64,000 nt of DNA from NCBI GenBank assembly GCA_030674155.1, contig CM060344.1:28519673-28583672 (forward strand). Direction: 5' to 3'. Every line of letters starts with the position of its first letter. Position 1 is the first letter of the stretch. Below are positions 1 to 10,957 of this stretch, one piece after another. The notes under the pieces were generated by a model. It did no database searches, was not told the origin of the DNA, and saw only the letters and a program-made list of their open reading frames with translations. Made by a program: the position numbers and the translations under genes. The DNA is from Stramonita haemastoma (taxonomy: Eukaryota > Mollusca > Gastropoda > Neogastropoda > Muricidae).

Positions 1-1526
1 CCCTTTCCCCGTCAAAAAAGGGGGCCCCGGGGGTTTGCAGTTGGATTTCTTGCGTTAACTTTTTAGTGCGGGGGAATTTCCCCAAAAATGGTTGACATGT
101 GAATTTTGAGACACCCCTCGTCGTTTTCATGTATTTTTAAAAAGGGGCTATGCTTTTTTCAAAACCCTGCTGGGACAAAAATTTTTTAAACCCCAAAACC
201 CCCTGATTTTAAATTACTAAAAATTTTTTGACCCGAATTGTTTGATTAGTGAAAATTGTTTTCAATTTTTTACTTACTCGAATGATGTTTTGGGGGGCAA
301 AAAGGAAAATTTTTTTTTCCAAAAAATGTCATTTTTGGGGCAATTTTTTTTTTTCATCAGACCGTGCCCCTTTTTAATTTTATTCAAAATTTTTGGGGGT
401 TTGAGCGGAAACAAAAGGCATTTTTGGGGAAAATATTTTTAACGGAAAAATTTTAATTGATCACACTGGTAAACTCGGGGTTAAAAATCATTGTATTTTG
501 GGGGCAGCAAATATGTCGATTGTGCTTGTAAGTCGGAAAGTTTGTTTGTTTGCATTTGTAAAGAACTTGTTCTGTAATTATATTCGCAACAGTGATTTTA
601 AAAAAATTTGACAGAAAATTTGGGGTTTTAGCTGTACAAACTGGCCAATGGGGACAAAAAATCTAACTTTCCCCCCAGGGGGGATGTATGTGTTTTTTTA
701 TTGGTTTTTTTTTTGAAAAAGGATGATTGATTTTTTTTTCCGTGATTCATTTATAAAAAAAAAACCACACAACCGTATTATTTTAAAGGGAGGGGGGAAC
801 CAAAAAATTTTGGAGATGCATTCCCCTTGCCAGGTTCCCGGGGTTTTAGTGAACGGGGGGGCCAAAAGGTGTTAGTTTTCCTTTTTTTTAAAAATTTGGG
901 GGGGGGGGGGGGGTGGGGGGGGGGGGGGGGGCCCCCCCAAAACTTAAAAAGGGGGGGGGGGCAGGCCTTAAATTTTTTTTATGAAAAAGTTTTAACTGTG
1001 ATCCTTTAAAAACGGATTTAAAAACATGAGAGGAAAAAAGCCCCTTTTTGGGGAAAAGCATTTTATGCCCGAAAAAACAGTTGAAAAAAAAAATGGGGGT
1101 GTTTATTCTTTTGTAAGCCTTTATCTTAAAAAAAATTTATTTTAAAAGTAAAAATTTGAAAAACCCCATAGTTTAAAAAAAAGGGGAATATAAAAAAACA
1201 AAAACAACAAAAACAAACAAAAAACCCAATTTGAAAAGAGGGGGGGGGGGGGTTTTCTGAAAAAATTGTCTCGATATAAAAACCCTTTTTTCTTACATTG
1301 CAAATACCCCCGGCACTATAAAACAAAGAAAACTCAAGGGGATTCAACAATATCTTGGGGCTTATTTAGAAATACTTGGGCCCCCTGAAAAAACGGCTTC
1401 AAAAAAGAAAAAAAAAGGGGTTTTCCCCCCGCCCCATGTAAAGGAAAAAAAAATCAACCGAGGCTTTTTCTTTTTTTTTGGGGTTTTTTTAGCTGTGAAA
1501 GAGATCTGAAAAAATTTTTGACAACA
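1..1526. other. Degraded second copy of 13450-14907
   Basis: Collinear over its whole length with 13450-14907. Both begin near TTTGCAGTTGGATTTCTTGC and end near GTGAAAGAGATCTGAAAA. Where the two differ, this copy tends to replace mixed sequence with homopolymers of A, T, G or C, and it is about 70 bases longer. That looks like uncorrected sequencing or assembly error, not evolutionary divergence. It stops directly at the run of N. No gene is supported here, and the short open frames are unreliable. Confidence 0.8.
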
Positions 1527-1626
1527 NNNNNNNNNNNNNNNNNNNNNNNNNNNNNNNNNNNNNNNNNNNNNNNNNNNNNNNNNNNNNNNNNNNNNNNNNN
1601 NNNNNNNNNNNNNNNNNNNNNNNNNN
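1527..1626. other. Assembly gap, 100 N
   Basis: Exactly 100 N, the usual placeholder for a gap of unknown size. The upstream exons of the SNX19-like gene could lie in the missing sequence or to the left of the window. Confidence 0.98.
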
Positions 1627-1890
1627 TTTTAACTCCTCCATCCCCCAAGGGGGTTAAAAGGCGAGTTAAAATTTTGAGTTAGCAGTAAATCTGCCTTTTT
1701 TTCCCCATCATCTTTTAAAAAAAAAAAAAAAGTAAATAAAAACCCCCCCCACATAAACCCATTTTAAAAAAATAAAAATAAAAAAAACCCAGACAAACTA
1801 ACAAAATTAAGCAGCAAGCAAACAAGCAGAGTACAACCAAGAAAACCTCACCCCAAAAATAATGTGTACATTGTGTGGGTGCACAGTTCT
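1627..1890. other. Homopolymer-rich sequence, no gene seen
   Basis: A-, C- and T-rich runs continue the low-quality look of the sequence left of the gap. Cleaner sequence begins near 1850. I see no exon or recognisable repeat. Confidence 0.5.
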
Positions 1891-1894
1891 TTTC

Positions 1895-2235
1895 CTTCGT
1901 CGAATACTCAGCAACTATTGTTATCTGTCGTATGAGCCGAAACGCGTCGCGTTGCCGTTAAGCGCCTGACAAGTCAGGCCCAGCAGTATCTGACTGTGGC
2001 ATGGGAGAGAATTGTTATCAGAATGAAGAAAACTTTCTGGTGAAAAAAAAAAGGCAGGAGAACGGACCAAGATGGCAGAAAATAGACGAGAAGCAGGTGA
2101 CAGGAAGGAAAAGAACAAGGCAGATTCAAAGAGAGGGATAGAAAAGAGGGAATTCCCAGCACAGACTTTCCAGAAGGTGGGGATGCTGTTTATACTGACA
2201 GACCCCCGGCATCCTCATGGGGGAATACGTATGGT
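1895..2235 (-). mobile_element. SINE-like repeat, family P (GAA-tailed)
   Basis: Dispersed repeat read on the minus strand. Its hallmarks are GACTTGTCAGGCGCTTAACG followed by GCAACGC, CATATGACAGACAACAATAG and a GAA/CTT-rich tail, with a polypyrimidine 5' part containing GAATTCCCTCTTTTCTATCC. Other copies lie at about 15.9, 24.9, 26.9, 29.1, 37.9 and 56.1 kb. No tRNA head was recognised, so the class is uncertain. Confidence 0.6.
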
Positions 2236-2284
2236 GATGCTTGGGGGGGGGGGGGGGGGGGATTTGGGGAGTTATTTTTCGTTC

Positions 2285-2400
2285 CTTGGGTAGAATTCTG
2301 AGGTTCACCAAAGGTGAGATTTTGGCAGATGTGACCATTCCCCCCCCCCCCCCCCCCCCCCCCCTCCCTGCACCATTTTGGTAACTGCATTGCGACTTCC
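2285..2400 (-). mobile_element. SINE family B, 3' fragment
   Basis: Carries the family B 3' block (TCTGAGGTTCACCAAAGGTGAGATTTT in the plus reading, described here by position 2297-2323), then a pure C run at about 2340-2363 and GTAACTGCATT. The full-length copy at 12340-12835 has the same order. Confidence 0.55.
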
Positions 2401-2523
2401 GAGATGTCAGCTGGGTTTGTTGCTGTTTCTGTAACCCACCAAATGCTGCCCTGAATGGCAGGATCTTTTAACCTGCATATTTGATCTTCTGTTTGTACGA
2501 AATCTGCAAATAAAAGTTGACCT

Positions 2524-2816
2524 TAGTTAAAGTTAAAGTCTGTCCCGAGCCTAAGGCTCATCAGGCCGGTGCTTATCCCGGTTTCTGTGGCGTTAAGCGA
2601 CTGAGAGTCATAGACTCCCCCCTTGATAGGACGCCAGTCTATCGCAGGGTTAACCCCCAACACAAGGTTGGTACCCCTTTTACACCTGGGTGGGGTGAGA
2701 AAATAGCCGTAAAGTGCCTTTTCCATGGGCACAACGCCACAGCCGAAAGCTGGGATCGAACCCGCAACCTTTAGATTACGAGTCCAACGCCCTAACCACT
2801 AGACCACAGCGGCAGC
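2524..2816 (-). mobile_element. tRNA-derived SINE, family A (full length)
   Basis: About 293 bp and flanked by the perfect 13-bp target-site duplication TAAAAGTTGACCT at 2511-2523 and 2817-2829. The tRNA-like head is at the right end on the minus strand, with A box TAGTTAGGGC-type sequence, anticodon-like CTCGTAATCTAAAGG, and B box GGGTTCGATCCC. The open frame of about 69 codons inside is a by-product of the SINE body and recurs in every copy. Confidence 0.9.
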
Positions 2817-3023
2817 TAAAAGTTGACCTGGGGGATAGTAAAAATCCCACTACCCTTAATGCTGAAGAGTGTGTGTGTATGTGTGTGTGAGTAAATTTAA
2901 AACCTGCTGATCACGTTTGTGAATGATCGCATGCACACAAACGATTTGAACGCAGGCGCTTTGATTTGTTTCCTCTTCGAGATTCAGCACCGTAAAAATT
3001 CAACACCTAATTTTTACTTTTGT

Positions 3024-3117
3024 TGCCTGATGTGCTATTGATGTGTTGTCTCACTGCAAGATTGTTAATTTTATCGTCAGATGTTATTGATGTGTTGTCT
3101 GGTTGCAGGATTGTTAC
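3024..3117 (+). repeat. Degenerate left end of the 44-bp minisatellite
   Basis: About two diverged units (GTTGTCTGGTTGCAGGATTG and relatives). They are separated from the main array by the SINE fragment at 3118-3331, which appears to have split the array. Confidence 0.6.
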
Positions 3118-3331
3118 ATATATTGCTGAGGCCCCGTGTGCAAACGCACGCAGAACACCTTGCGCGCACGTAAAATCCTGGTCCGCTTTTCATAAGAGCA
3201 GGCCATTGTGTCCTGATGGGAACAGATGACAAGATTTACAAAACTACTTACACACTGGGACTGGATGTAAAAAAGCACACGAGTGCTTATTCCATTATCC
3301 TCAATATAAAAGAATAAAAGAAAGGGGAAAA
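3118..3331 (+). mobile_element. SINE family C, 3' part
   Basis: Matches the 3' two thirds of the full copy at 39125-39475, including GTGGGAACAGATG-like sequence, GGGACTGGATGTAAAAAAGC and GTGCTTATTCCATTATCCTC. The tRNA-like head is absent (5'-truncated). Confidence 0.75.
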
Positions 3332-3334
3332 AAA

Positions 3335-3930
3335 TTGCCTGATGTTACTGTTGTCTGGTTGCAGGATTGTTACTTTTATCGCCGTATGTTACTGTTGTCT
3401 GGTTGCAGGATTGTTACTTTTATCACCGTATGTTACTGTTGTCTGGTTGTAGGATTGTTACTTTTATCGCCGTATGTTACTGTTGTGTGTGGTTGCAGGA
3501 TTGTTACTTTTATCGCCGTATGTTATTGTCTGGTTGCAGGATTGTTACTTTTATCGCCTGATGTTACTGTTGTCTGGTTGCAGGATTGTTGCTTTTATCG
3601 CCTGATGTTACTGTTGTCTGGTTGCAGGATTGTTGCTTTTATCGCCTGATGTTACTGTTGTGTGGTTGCAGGATTGTTACTTTTATCGCCTGATGTTACT
3701 GTTGTCTGGTTGCCGGATTGTTGCTTTTATCGCCTGATGTTACTGTTGTCTGGTTGCAGGATTGTTGCTTTTATCGCCGTATGTTACTGCTGTCTGGTTG
3801 CAGGATTGTTGCTTTTATCGCCTGATGTTACTGTTGTCTGGTTGCAGGATTGTTGCTTTTATTGCCTGATGTTACTGTTGTCTGGTTGCAGGATTGTTGC
3901 TTTTATCACCTGATGTTACTGATGTCACCG
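3335..3930 (+). repeat. 44-bp minisatellite carrying a 3' splice-site motif
   Basis: About 13 tandem units of roughly 44 bp, containing TTACTGTTGTCTGGTTGCAG followed by GATTGTTGCTTTTATCGCC. Eleven units keep the string TTGCAGG; two have TTGTAGG or TTGCCGG. The array runs into the real acceptor of the SNX19-like exon at 3973 (GTGGTTGCAG|GG), so each unit resembles that acceptor. Confidence 0.9.
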
Positions 3931-3972
3931 TTGTCTGGTGACGTTACTGATGTGACTGTGGTGTGGTTGCAG

Positions 3973-4174
3973 GGAGCCAGGTGGGGGTGGGGATGATGGG
4001 GTCGGGCCAGCTGTTGCTTTGTGACGCGGTGCTGGACCTGGTGGTGCAGTTGCTGCAGCAGTGTGATGGTCAGCACCAGCAGCATCATCAGGGGCAGCAG
4101 CAGCAGCAGCACTGGCTGTGTCACCACAGGGTCCTCTCCGCCCTCCGCAACATCCTCGGCCGCACACTGGACCG
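3973..4174 (+). CDS. SNX19-like gene, exon with Q/H-rich insert
   Basis: Acceptor GTGGTTGCAG|GG, donor ACCG|GTCAGT. It encodes GSGQLLLCDAVLDLVVQLL, a QHQQHH-G-QQQQQH stretch made of CAG/CAC/CAT codons, then HRVLSALRNILGRTLD and the first two bases of an Arg codon (phase 2). The helical start and end fit the nexin-C entry region. The Gln/His stretch looks like a lineage-specific CAG expansion. Confidence 0.7.
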
Positions 4175-4999
4175 GTCAGTAGTGCTCTCCTCCTCCTCCG
4201 CTTTGGACTGTCTTCTTGTCTGGTCTGGTCTGGTCTGGTCTTGTGTTGTGTGTTGTCTTGTTGTGTGGTGTGTTGTTGTGTCTTGTGTTGTGTCTTGTCG
4301 TGTTGTGTCTTGTCGTGTCTTGTTTTTCCTTTTTGTGTCGTGTCTTGTTTTGCCTTGTTGTGTCGTGTCTTGTCTTGTTGTGTCTTGTCTTTGTTGTCGT
4401 GTTGTGTCTTGTCTTGTTGTGTCATGTATTGTCATGTCTTGCGTTGTCCTGTCTTATCCTGCCCTGTCTTGTCTCGCCTCGTCTTGTCTGGTCTTGTCTT
4501 GTCCGTCAGCTTCCAAAGTTGGCTCTGCTAAATTAGTTGCTGGGTTTCTTCTTCTTGTTGTTTTGTTGGGGTTTTTTGTTGTTGTTTGTTTTGCTTTTTA
4601 TAGCAAAGGCTTATTGGTATTGTCTTGTGTTGTCAGCTACCTTCGTGAAGTTAGAATATGGCAACTTCTTTTTTTTTGTTTTTGTTGTTTTTTTTGTTTT
4701 TGCAGTATTGATTATGCAGCAGTATTCAAGTACTCTTCTTTTTTTTGTTGTTGTTGTTCCTCAGCTACAGCTGTGAGGTTCAACAGAGGTGATATTTTTT
4801 TGGGGGGAGGGTATATAACCATTTCTGCCCACCATTTAGGTACCACATTCCAGTGTTGGGGCTGATATTGGTGGTCTAGGTGGTCACACGCCTTGCCTAG
4901 AAAGCAAAAAGTCCGGGTCGGAGTGTGCGGGGTTCGTACCCCGTTTGGACCCAAAACTTTTTCCCCATCCATAGACCCTGAGTGGTGGTCTGGGCGCTA

Positions 5000-5030
<31 letters not shown>

Positions 5031-8000
5031 GTGTGTTACACATCACTATTTAGCGCACGTAAAAGAACCCACGGCAACAAGGGGGTTGTCCCTGGCAAAA
5101 TTCTGTAGAAAAAAGCCACTCTGATAGGGAAACAAAGTACACTTGCATGCAGGAAAAAAATATTAAAAATGGGTAGGCGCTGCACATGTGGCGATGCACT
5201 CTCCCGGGGAGAGCAGCCCGAATTTCACGCAGAGAAGTCTGCCGTGATATAAAGTGGTACAAAATACAAAAATACAAAAAATTAAATACAACACCAGTGT
5301 GCAAGCTTTTTTTTTTTTTATGTGTTTTTTTGCTGTTCGTTCTTACCAGCATGAACAACCTATTCTGCTGACAGGCAGAACAGGTTTTAACGTGTACAAA
5401 AAGATATTCTGCCAGTGTTGACTCATGGGGCCATGGTTTGTAGTCTTAGCCGAAAGACATTTGGGGCAGCAGTAGAGTCGTACTGATCAGGGATGTCAAC
5501 CCCAGGGGAAAAATCCCCTTGAACGCTCGCTCCTCCCCACTGGTGTGTATTTAGTACCAATCTAATCCATCCAGTTGGTTTTGTGTCCTGAGCACCATTC
5601 ATAGTGTTGTGGGAGTCAGCTTCTCATACCCGCCATAATGGCTATCCCCGACCCAACAAGTAGATGCTTATAAAATGTGGCAGAACCACGCACAATTGGC
5701 CTACTCTTCTGAAAGGTGGAACAGCTTTTTAACATCTGTGCAAAATGTTCTGCATGTGTTCATACACAGGGCCTCGTTTATAGTCTTATTTGGACTTTTA
5801 CATTGATTTTGATATTTTTCATCAAACTGGGAAGAAAAGACGAGGTTGGGAATCAAACCCAGAACATCACAATTTACGTGTTGGCATGCAAATGTCCAAC
5901 TCCCGCCCTCCTCAAGGGAAAGGACTGGGAAGAGTGACTAGTGAGAAGATGATAAACATAAAAGTTTTCCCAGTGTCACCACAGACAAAGTGTGGGCCTT
6001 CTTGCTGAGAAACAAAGAAATATATTGATAAAAAAAAAAATGTTGTCTCAAAATGTTCTACATGCTGTTGCACCTTCTTCCGACCCACTTTTCCGCTAGG
6101 AACCATTTCATGCAGATGGGGGTCAGGTTGTTGATTTTGAGATTTTGATTATGAAACTGTAGCAATTATTCCACCTTGTAATGAAACATCAAGGCATACT
6201 TTTGCTTCCTTTTGCCTTTAAACGTGTTTTAAAAATAACCAAGTCCTCGTTCTGACCATCTATTAGGACGCTTAACTTGTCATTTCTCATTTTGTCATTT
6301 CCTGCAGTCTTATCATTTCAAGATGTAACAACTTTTCTTAGAAGTGTCCGATTTTCAATCTGTTTTTGTATTGTATAGCCATTTCAATGCAGATTGATTA
6401 ACACGTTAATTAACTAAAAAAAATTTACCTCTGGTGCAACGCGACTCGTTATGTGATGGAGCGTAACATACAAAGAGTTGGTTCTGTTCTGGTCTTTCTG
6501 TGGTGGGTGGGTGGGGGGGTGATGTGATAGAGCATAACTATAAAAGAGTTGGTTCTGTTCTGGTCTTTTGTGTGTGGTGGGGTGGGGTGATGTGATAGAG
6601 CTAACTTACAAAGAGTTGGTTCTGTTCTGGTCTGTTCTGTGGTGGGGTGGGGGTGATGTGATGAGCATAACATATAAAAGAGTTGGTTCTGTTCTGGTCT
6701 TTCTGTGGTGGGGTGGGGGGGTGGTGATGTGATGGAGCATAACTTAAGAAAGAGTTGGTTCTGTTCTGGTCTTTCTGGGGTGGGGTGGGGGGTGATGTGA
6801 TAGAGCATAACTTACAAAAGAGTTGGTTCTGTTCTGGTCTTTCTGTGGTGGTGGGTGGGGGTGATGTGATAGAGCATAACATATATAAAGAGTTGGTTCT
6901 GTTCTGGTCTTTCTGGGGTGGGGTGGGGTGGGGTGGTGATGTGATAGAGCATAACATATATAAAGAGTTGGTTCTGTTCTGGTCTTTCTGGGGGTGGGGT
7001 GGGTGGGTGGGGTGATGTGATAGAGCATAACATATATAAAGAGTTGGTTCTGTTCTGGTCTTTCTGTGGGTGGGTGGGGTGGGGGGTGATGTGATAGAGC
7101 ATAACATATATAAAGAGTTGGTTCTGTTCTGGTCTTTCTGGGGTGGGGTGGGGGTGATGTGATAGAGCATAACATATATAAAGAGATGGTTCTGTTCTGG
7201 TCTTTCTGGGGTGGGGTGGGGGGGTGATGTGATAGAGCATAACATATATAAAGAGTTGGTTCTGTTCTGGTCTTTCTGGGTGGGGTGGGGGTGATGTGAT
7301 AGAGCATAACATATATAAAGAGATTGGTTCTGTTCTGGTCTTTCTGGGGTGGGGTGGGGGGGGTGTGTGATAGAGCATAACATATATAAAGAGTTGGTTC
7401 TGTTCTGGTCTTTCTGTGGTGGGGTGGGGGTGATGTGATAGAGCATAACATATATAAAGAGATTGGTTCTGTTCTGGTCTTTCTGGGGTGGGGTGGGTGG
7501 GGGTGATGTGATAGAGCATAACATACATAAAGAGATGGTTCTGTTCTGGTCTTTCTGGGGTGGGGGTGGGGGTGATGTGATAGAGCATAACATATATAAA
7601 GAGTTGGTTCTGTTCTGGTCTTTCTTGGGTGGGGTGGGTGGGGTGATGTGATAGAGCATAACATATATAAAGAGATGGTTCTGTTCTGGTCTGTTCTGTG
7701 GTGGGTGGGGTGGGGGTGATGTGATAGAGCATAACATATATAAAGAGATGGTTCTGTTCTGGTCTTTCTGTGGTGGGGTGGGGGTGATGTGATAGAGCAT
7801 AACTATAAAGAGATGGTTCTGTTCTGGTCTTTCGTGGTGGGGGGTGGGGGTGATGTGATAGAGCATAACATATATAAAGAGATGGTTACTGTTGTGGTTG
7901 TGGTGGGGTGGGGTGACAGGTGGCTGAGGGACACGGTGTCCTGTCTGACAGCGGAGGAGCGGTGTCTGTACTACATCCGGCTGCTGAGGGAGACCGTGTG

Positions 8001-8435
8001 GCCAGGGGGGAAAGCTCTTCTCCTCCACCCAGGAGGAGAAGTCGCAGGAGGAGAAGACCGCCACCAGGACGGTGGCCAAACGGCTGCTGCTGGACTTTTC
8101 CCTGGTGAGTCTCCTGGGTTTTTGGGGGGGTTTTGTCGTCGTTCGTTCTTTTCTTCTTTTTTTCTTTTCTTTCTTTTTCTTTTTTTTTTTTTCTTCTCAC
8201 TATGTCTATTCTTCTTTTTTCTTCTTTTAATCTCTTCTTTTTTTTTTTTCTTCTTCTTCTTTTTTTTCTTCTTCTTCTTCTTCTTCTTCTTCTTCTTCTT
8301 CTCTCCTCCTCTCCTCCTCCTCCTCCTCCCCTCCTTCCTCTCCTCCTTCTCCTCCTCCCTCCTTCTCCTCCTCCTCCTCCTCCTCCTCCTCCTCCTCCTC
8401 CTCCTTCTCCTCTTCCTTCTTCTTCTCTTCTTCTT

Positions 8436-8492
<57 letters not shown>

Positions 8493-10033
8493 CTTCTTTT
8501 TATGTGTGCATAAAGTGCATACATACACATATTTGTGCAAGTGTGTATATATGAAAAAGGTGGTCATTTTGTATGTTTGTGTGTGTGTGTGGGGAGGGGG
8601 GGGGGGGTGAGGGGGAGGGGAGAATGAGAGAAAAAGAGTAGCTGTTCTTTAGGTATTGTTGCACATGTGATGTGTGTGCATGTTGCATGCTTACATAATC
8701 TACTAATTCACATGTTTGTACATGTGCACATAACATGTTTTATTTTCACACCGCTCTAGCAGAGTGGTTAAGACCTTTCAGATTCAATCCCACAGGTCCT
8801 TTAAGTCATGGGTTCGAATCTTGGCGTTGGCTTGTGAGGATTTTTACGATCTCCCAGGTCAACTTCAGGTACAGACCTGCCAGTGCCTTTATTCCCTTCG
8901 TGTATATACACATGCAGAAGAGTAAACATGCACGTTAAAGATCCTGTCATTCATGTCAGTGTTTGGTGGGTTACGAAAAGACAAATGTGACGCTCACCCA
9001 CCACTAAGGAGTCGCATTGCACCAGAGGTCAATTTTCAGTTATTACATGTTATTAATCTACAATGAAATGGCTATATAATACAAAAAACGGGTTGAAAAT
9101 CGGAAAATTCTTTCAAAAGTTATAACAAGTTGAAATGATAGACTGCAAGAAATGACAAAATGAGAAATAGACGAGTTTAGCATCATAATAAATGGTCAGA
9201 ATGAGAGCTTGGGCATTTAAAAAACAGTTTTAAAGCAAAAGGATACAAAATTCTGACTTGATATTTCATTACAAGGTAGAATAATGGCTATAGTTTTATC
9301 ATCAATCAAAATCTGAAAATCGACAATTGACCCCCACCTGCCTTAAAGGCTCCCAGCGGAAAAGTGGGTTAGGTGCTAGGCGACTGATTTCGGGTGGAGC
9401 GTCACAAATATACTCTGCATACATCTCTGAAGTCAGAATGCAGCTGCCTTTGTGGTAGATAAAAACTTGCATATGCAAAATGTCACCATTAGTGAACCTT
9501 GAGCTCCTGCTGAGGAACATAAAAATAAATAAATAAAATAAAATTGGGTGGGGACTCAAATTGATGTCAGGAATTGCTATCTTTGTTTGACCTTGCTGTT
9601 GTAATGTGTGTGTGTGTGGTGTGTGTGTGTGGTGTGTGTGTGTATGCACGCGCATGTGTTCAGGTTCCCTGACGATGATGCTTGGAGCGGACAGTTTGGA
9701 GGGTGGTGTGGAGGTCATAATGGAATCCCTGCAATACAGCCAGCTGAACAAGTCAGTCTGATTTGTATGATTATACAGATATATATATATATATATAGAT
9801 CAACATGCGTGCGTGCATGCATTCATGCTTTCATACACATTTACATACCTACATTCATACACACGCAGCATGCAGGCTTGCGCGCGTGCAGTCGTGCACA
9901 TGCACACACACAACACGCACACACAAAACACACACAAACACACACACACACAAACCCCACACACACACTTACACATACACACACACACACAACACACACA
10001 CTACACACACACACACACACACACCCACGCACG

Positions 10034-10100
<67 letters not shown>

Positions 10101-10284
10101 AGTCTTATACACTCTTGCACACACTCTCTCTTATCCACACAGTTGTGCACACATGCACAGTCACATGCCCATGCACACACACAGTGTTCCTGTTTATATT
10201 CAGTACTGTCTCAAATCAGTATTAAACTAAGCTCCCAAACAAAACATATAAAACACACATGTGCGCGCGCGCTCACACACACAA

Positions 10285-10358
<74 letters not shown>

Positions 10359-10895
10359 TGCTCATTTCCTGTGTATTAGCAATATCTACATAAAGAAACA
10401 GATCACGGTGCTTATCTATGACAAAATAAAGTTATGTGAGAAAGTGATAGAAAACTAAACAATAACATAGAAGTATAAAACATTAGACATGAATTTCAAC
10501 ACATTTGATCAAGATAGATCAAGCTAAGGGGGAAGGGGGTGTGTGTGATCAATCAAATCAAATCATCAAATGAAATTAATTTTTTTATTTCCAGATGGTT
10601 CATCTGAATAAGCAAGATTTGCTATTTTTCATCAAGCCATCTATCTAAAGAAAAAAAACAACAACAAAAAACAAAAGCAAAGAACCCCCCCCACAACACC
10701 CCCCCCCCACACTCCCCACCACACCGCTGTCAAAAACAAACAAGCCTTTACCAACCACCACACAAAAAACCCCCAACATTTACCAAAAATTAATTAACTA
10801 ACATGATTTCACACAGCCTTAAAAATAAAAATCCTTTACAGACAATACAAGCAATACAAGCAACAACAATAAACAACAAAAAAACACTCAAAAGT

Positions 10896-10957
<62 letters not shown>

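Noticed and set aside
3335..3930. CRISPR-like array
   Set aside because: Units are contiguous without unique spacers and the DNA is from an animal nucleus; it is a minisatellite.
6601..8079. Minus-strand open frame of 492 codons rich in HHP, PERPEQN and YALS repeats
   Set aside because: It is translation of the 70-bp minisatellite; equivalent frames exist in all three phases, and it has no start context or homology.
7886..8567. Long poly-Arg/Lys/Glu and poly-Leu/Ser/Phe frames
   Set aside because: Pure (CTT)n/(CTC)n composition on both strands.
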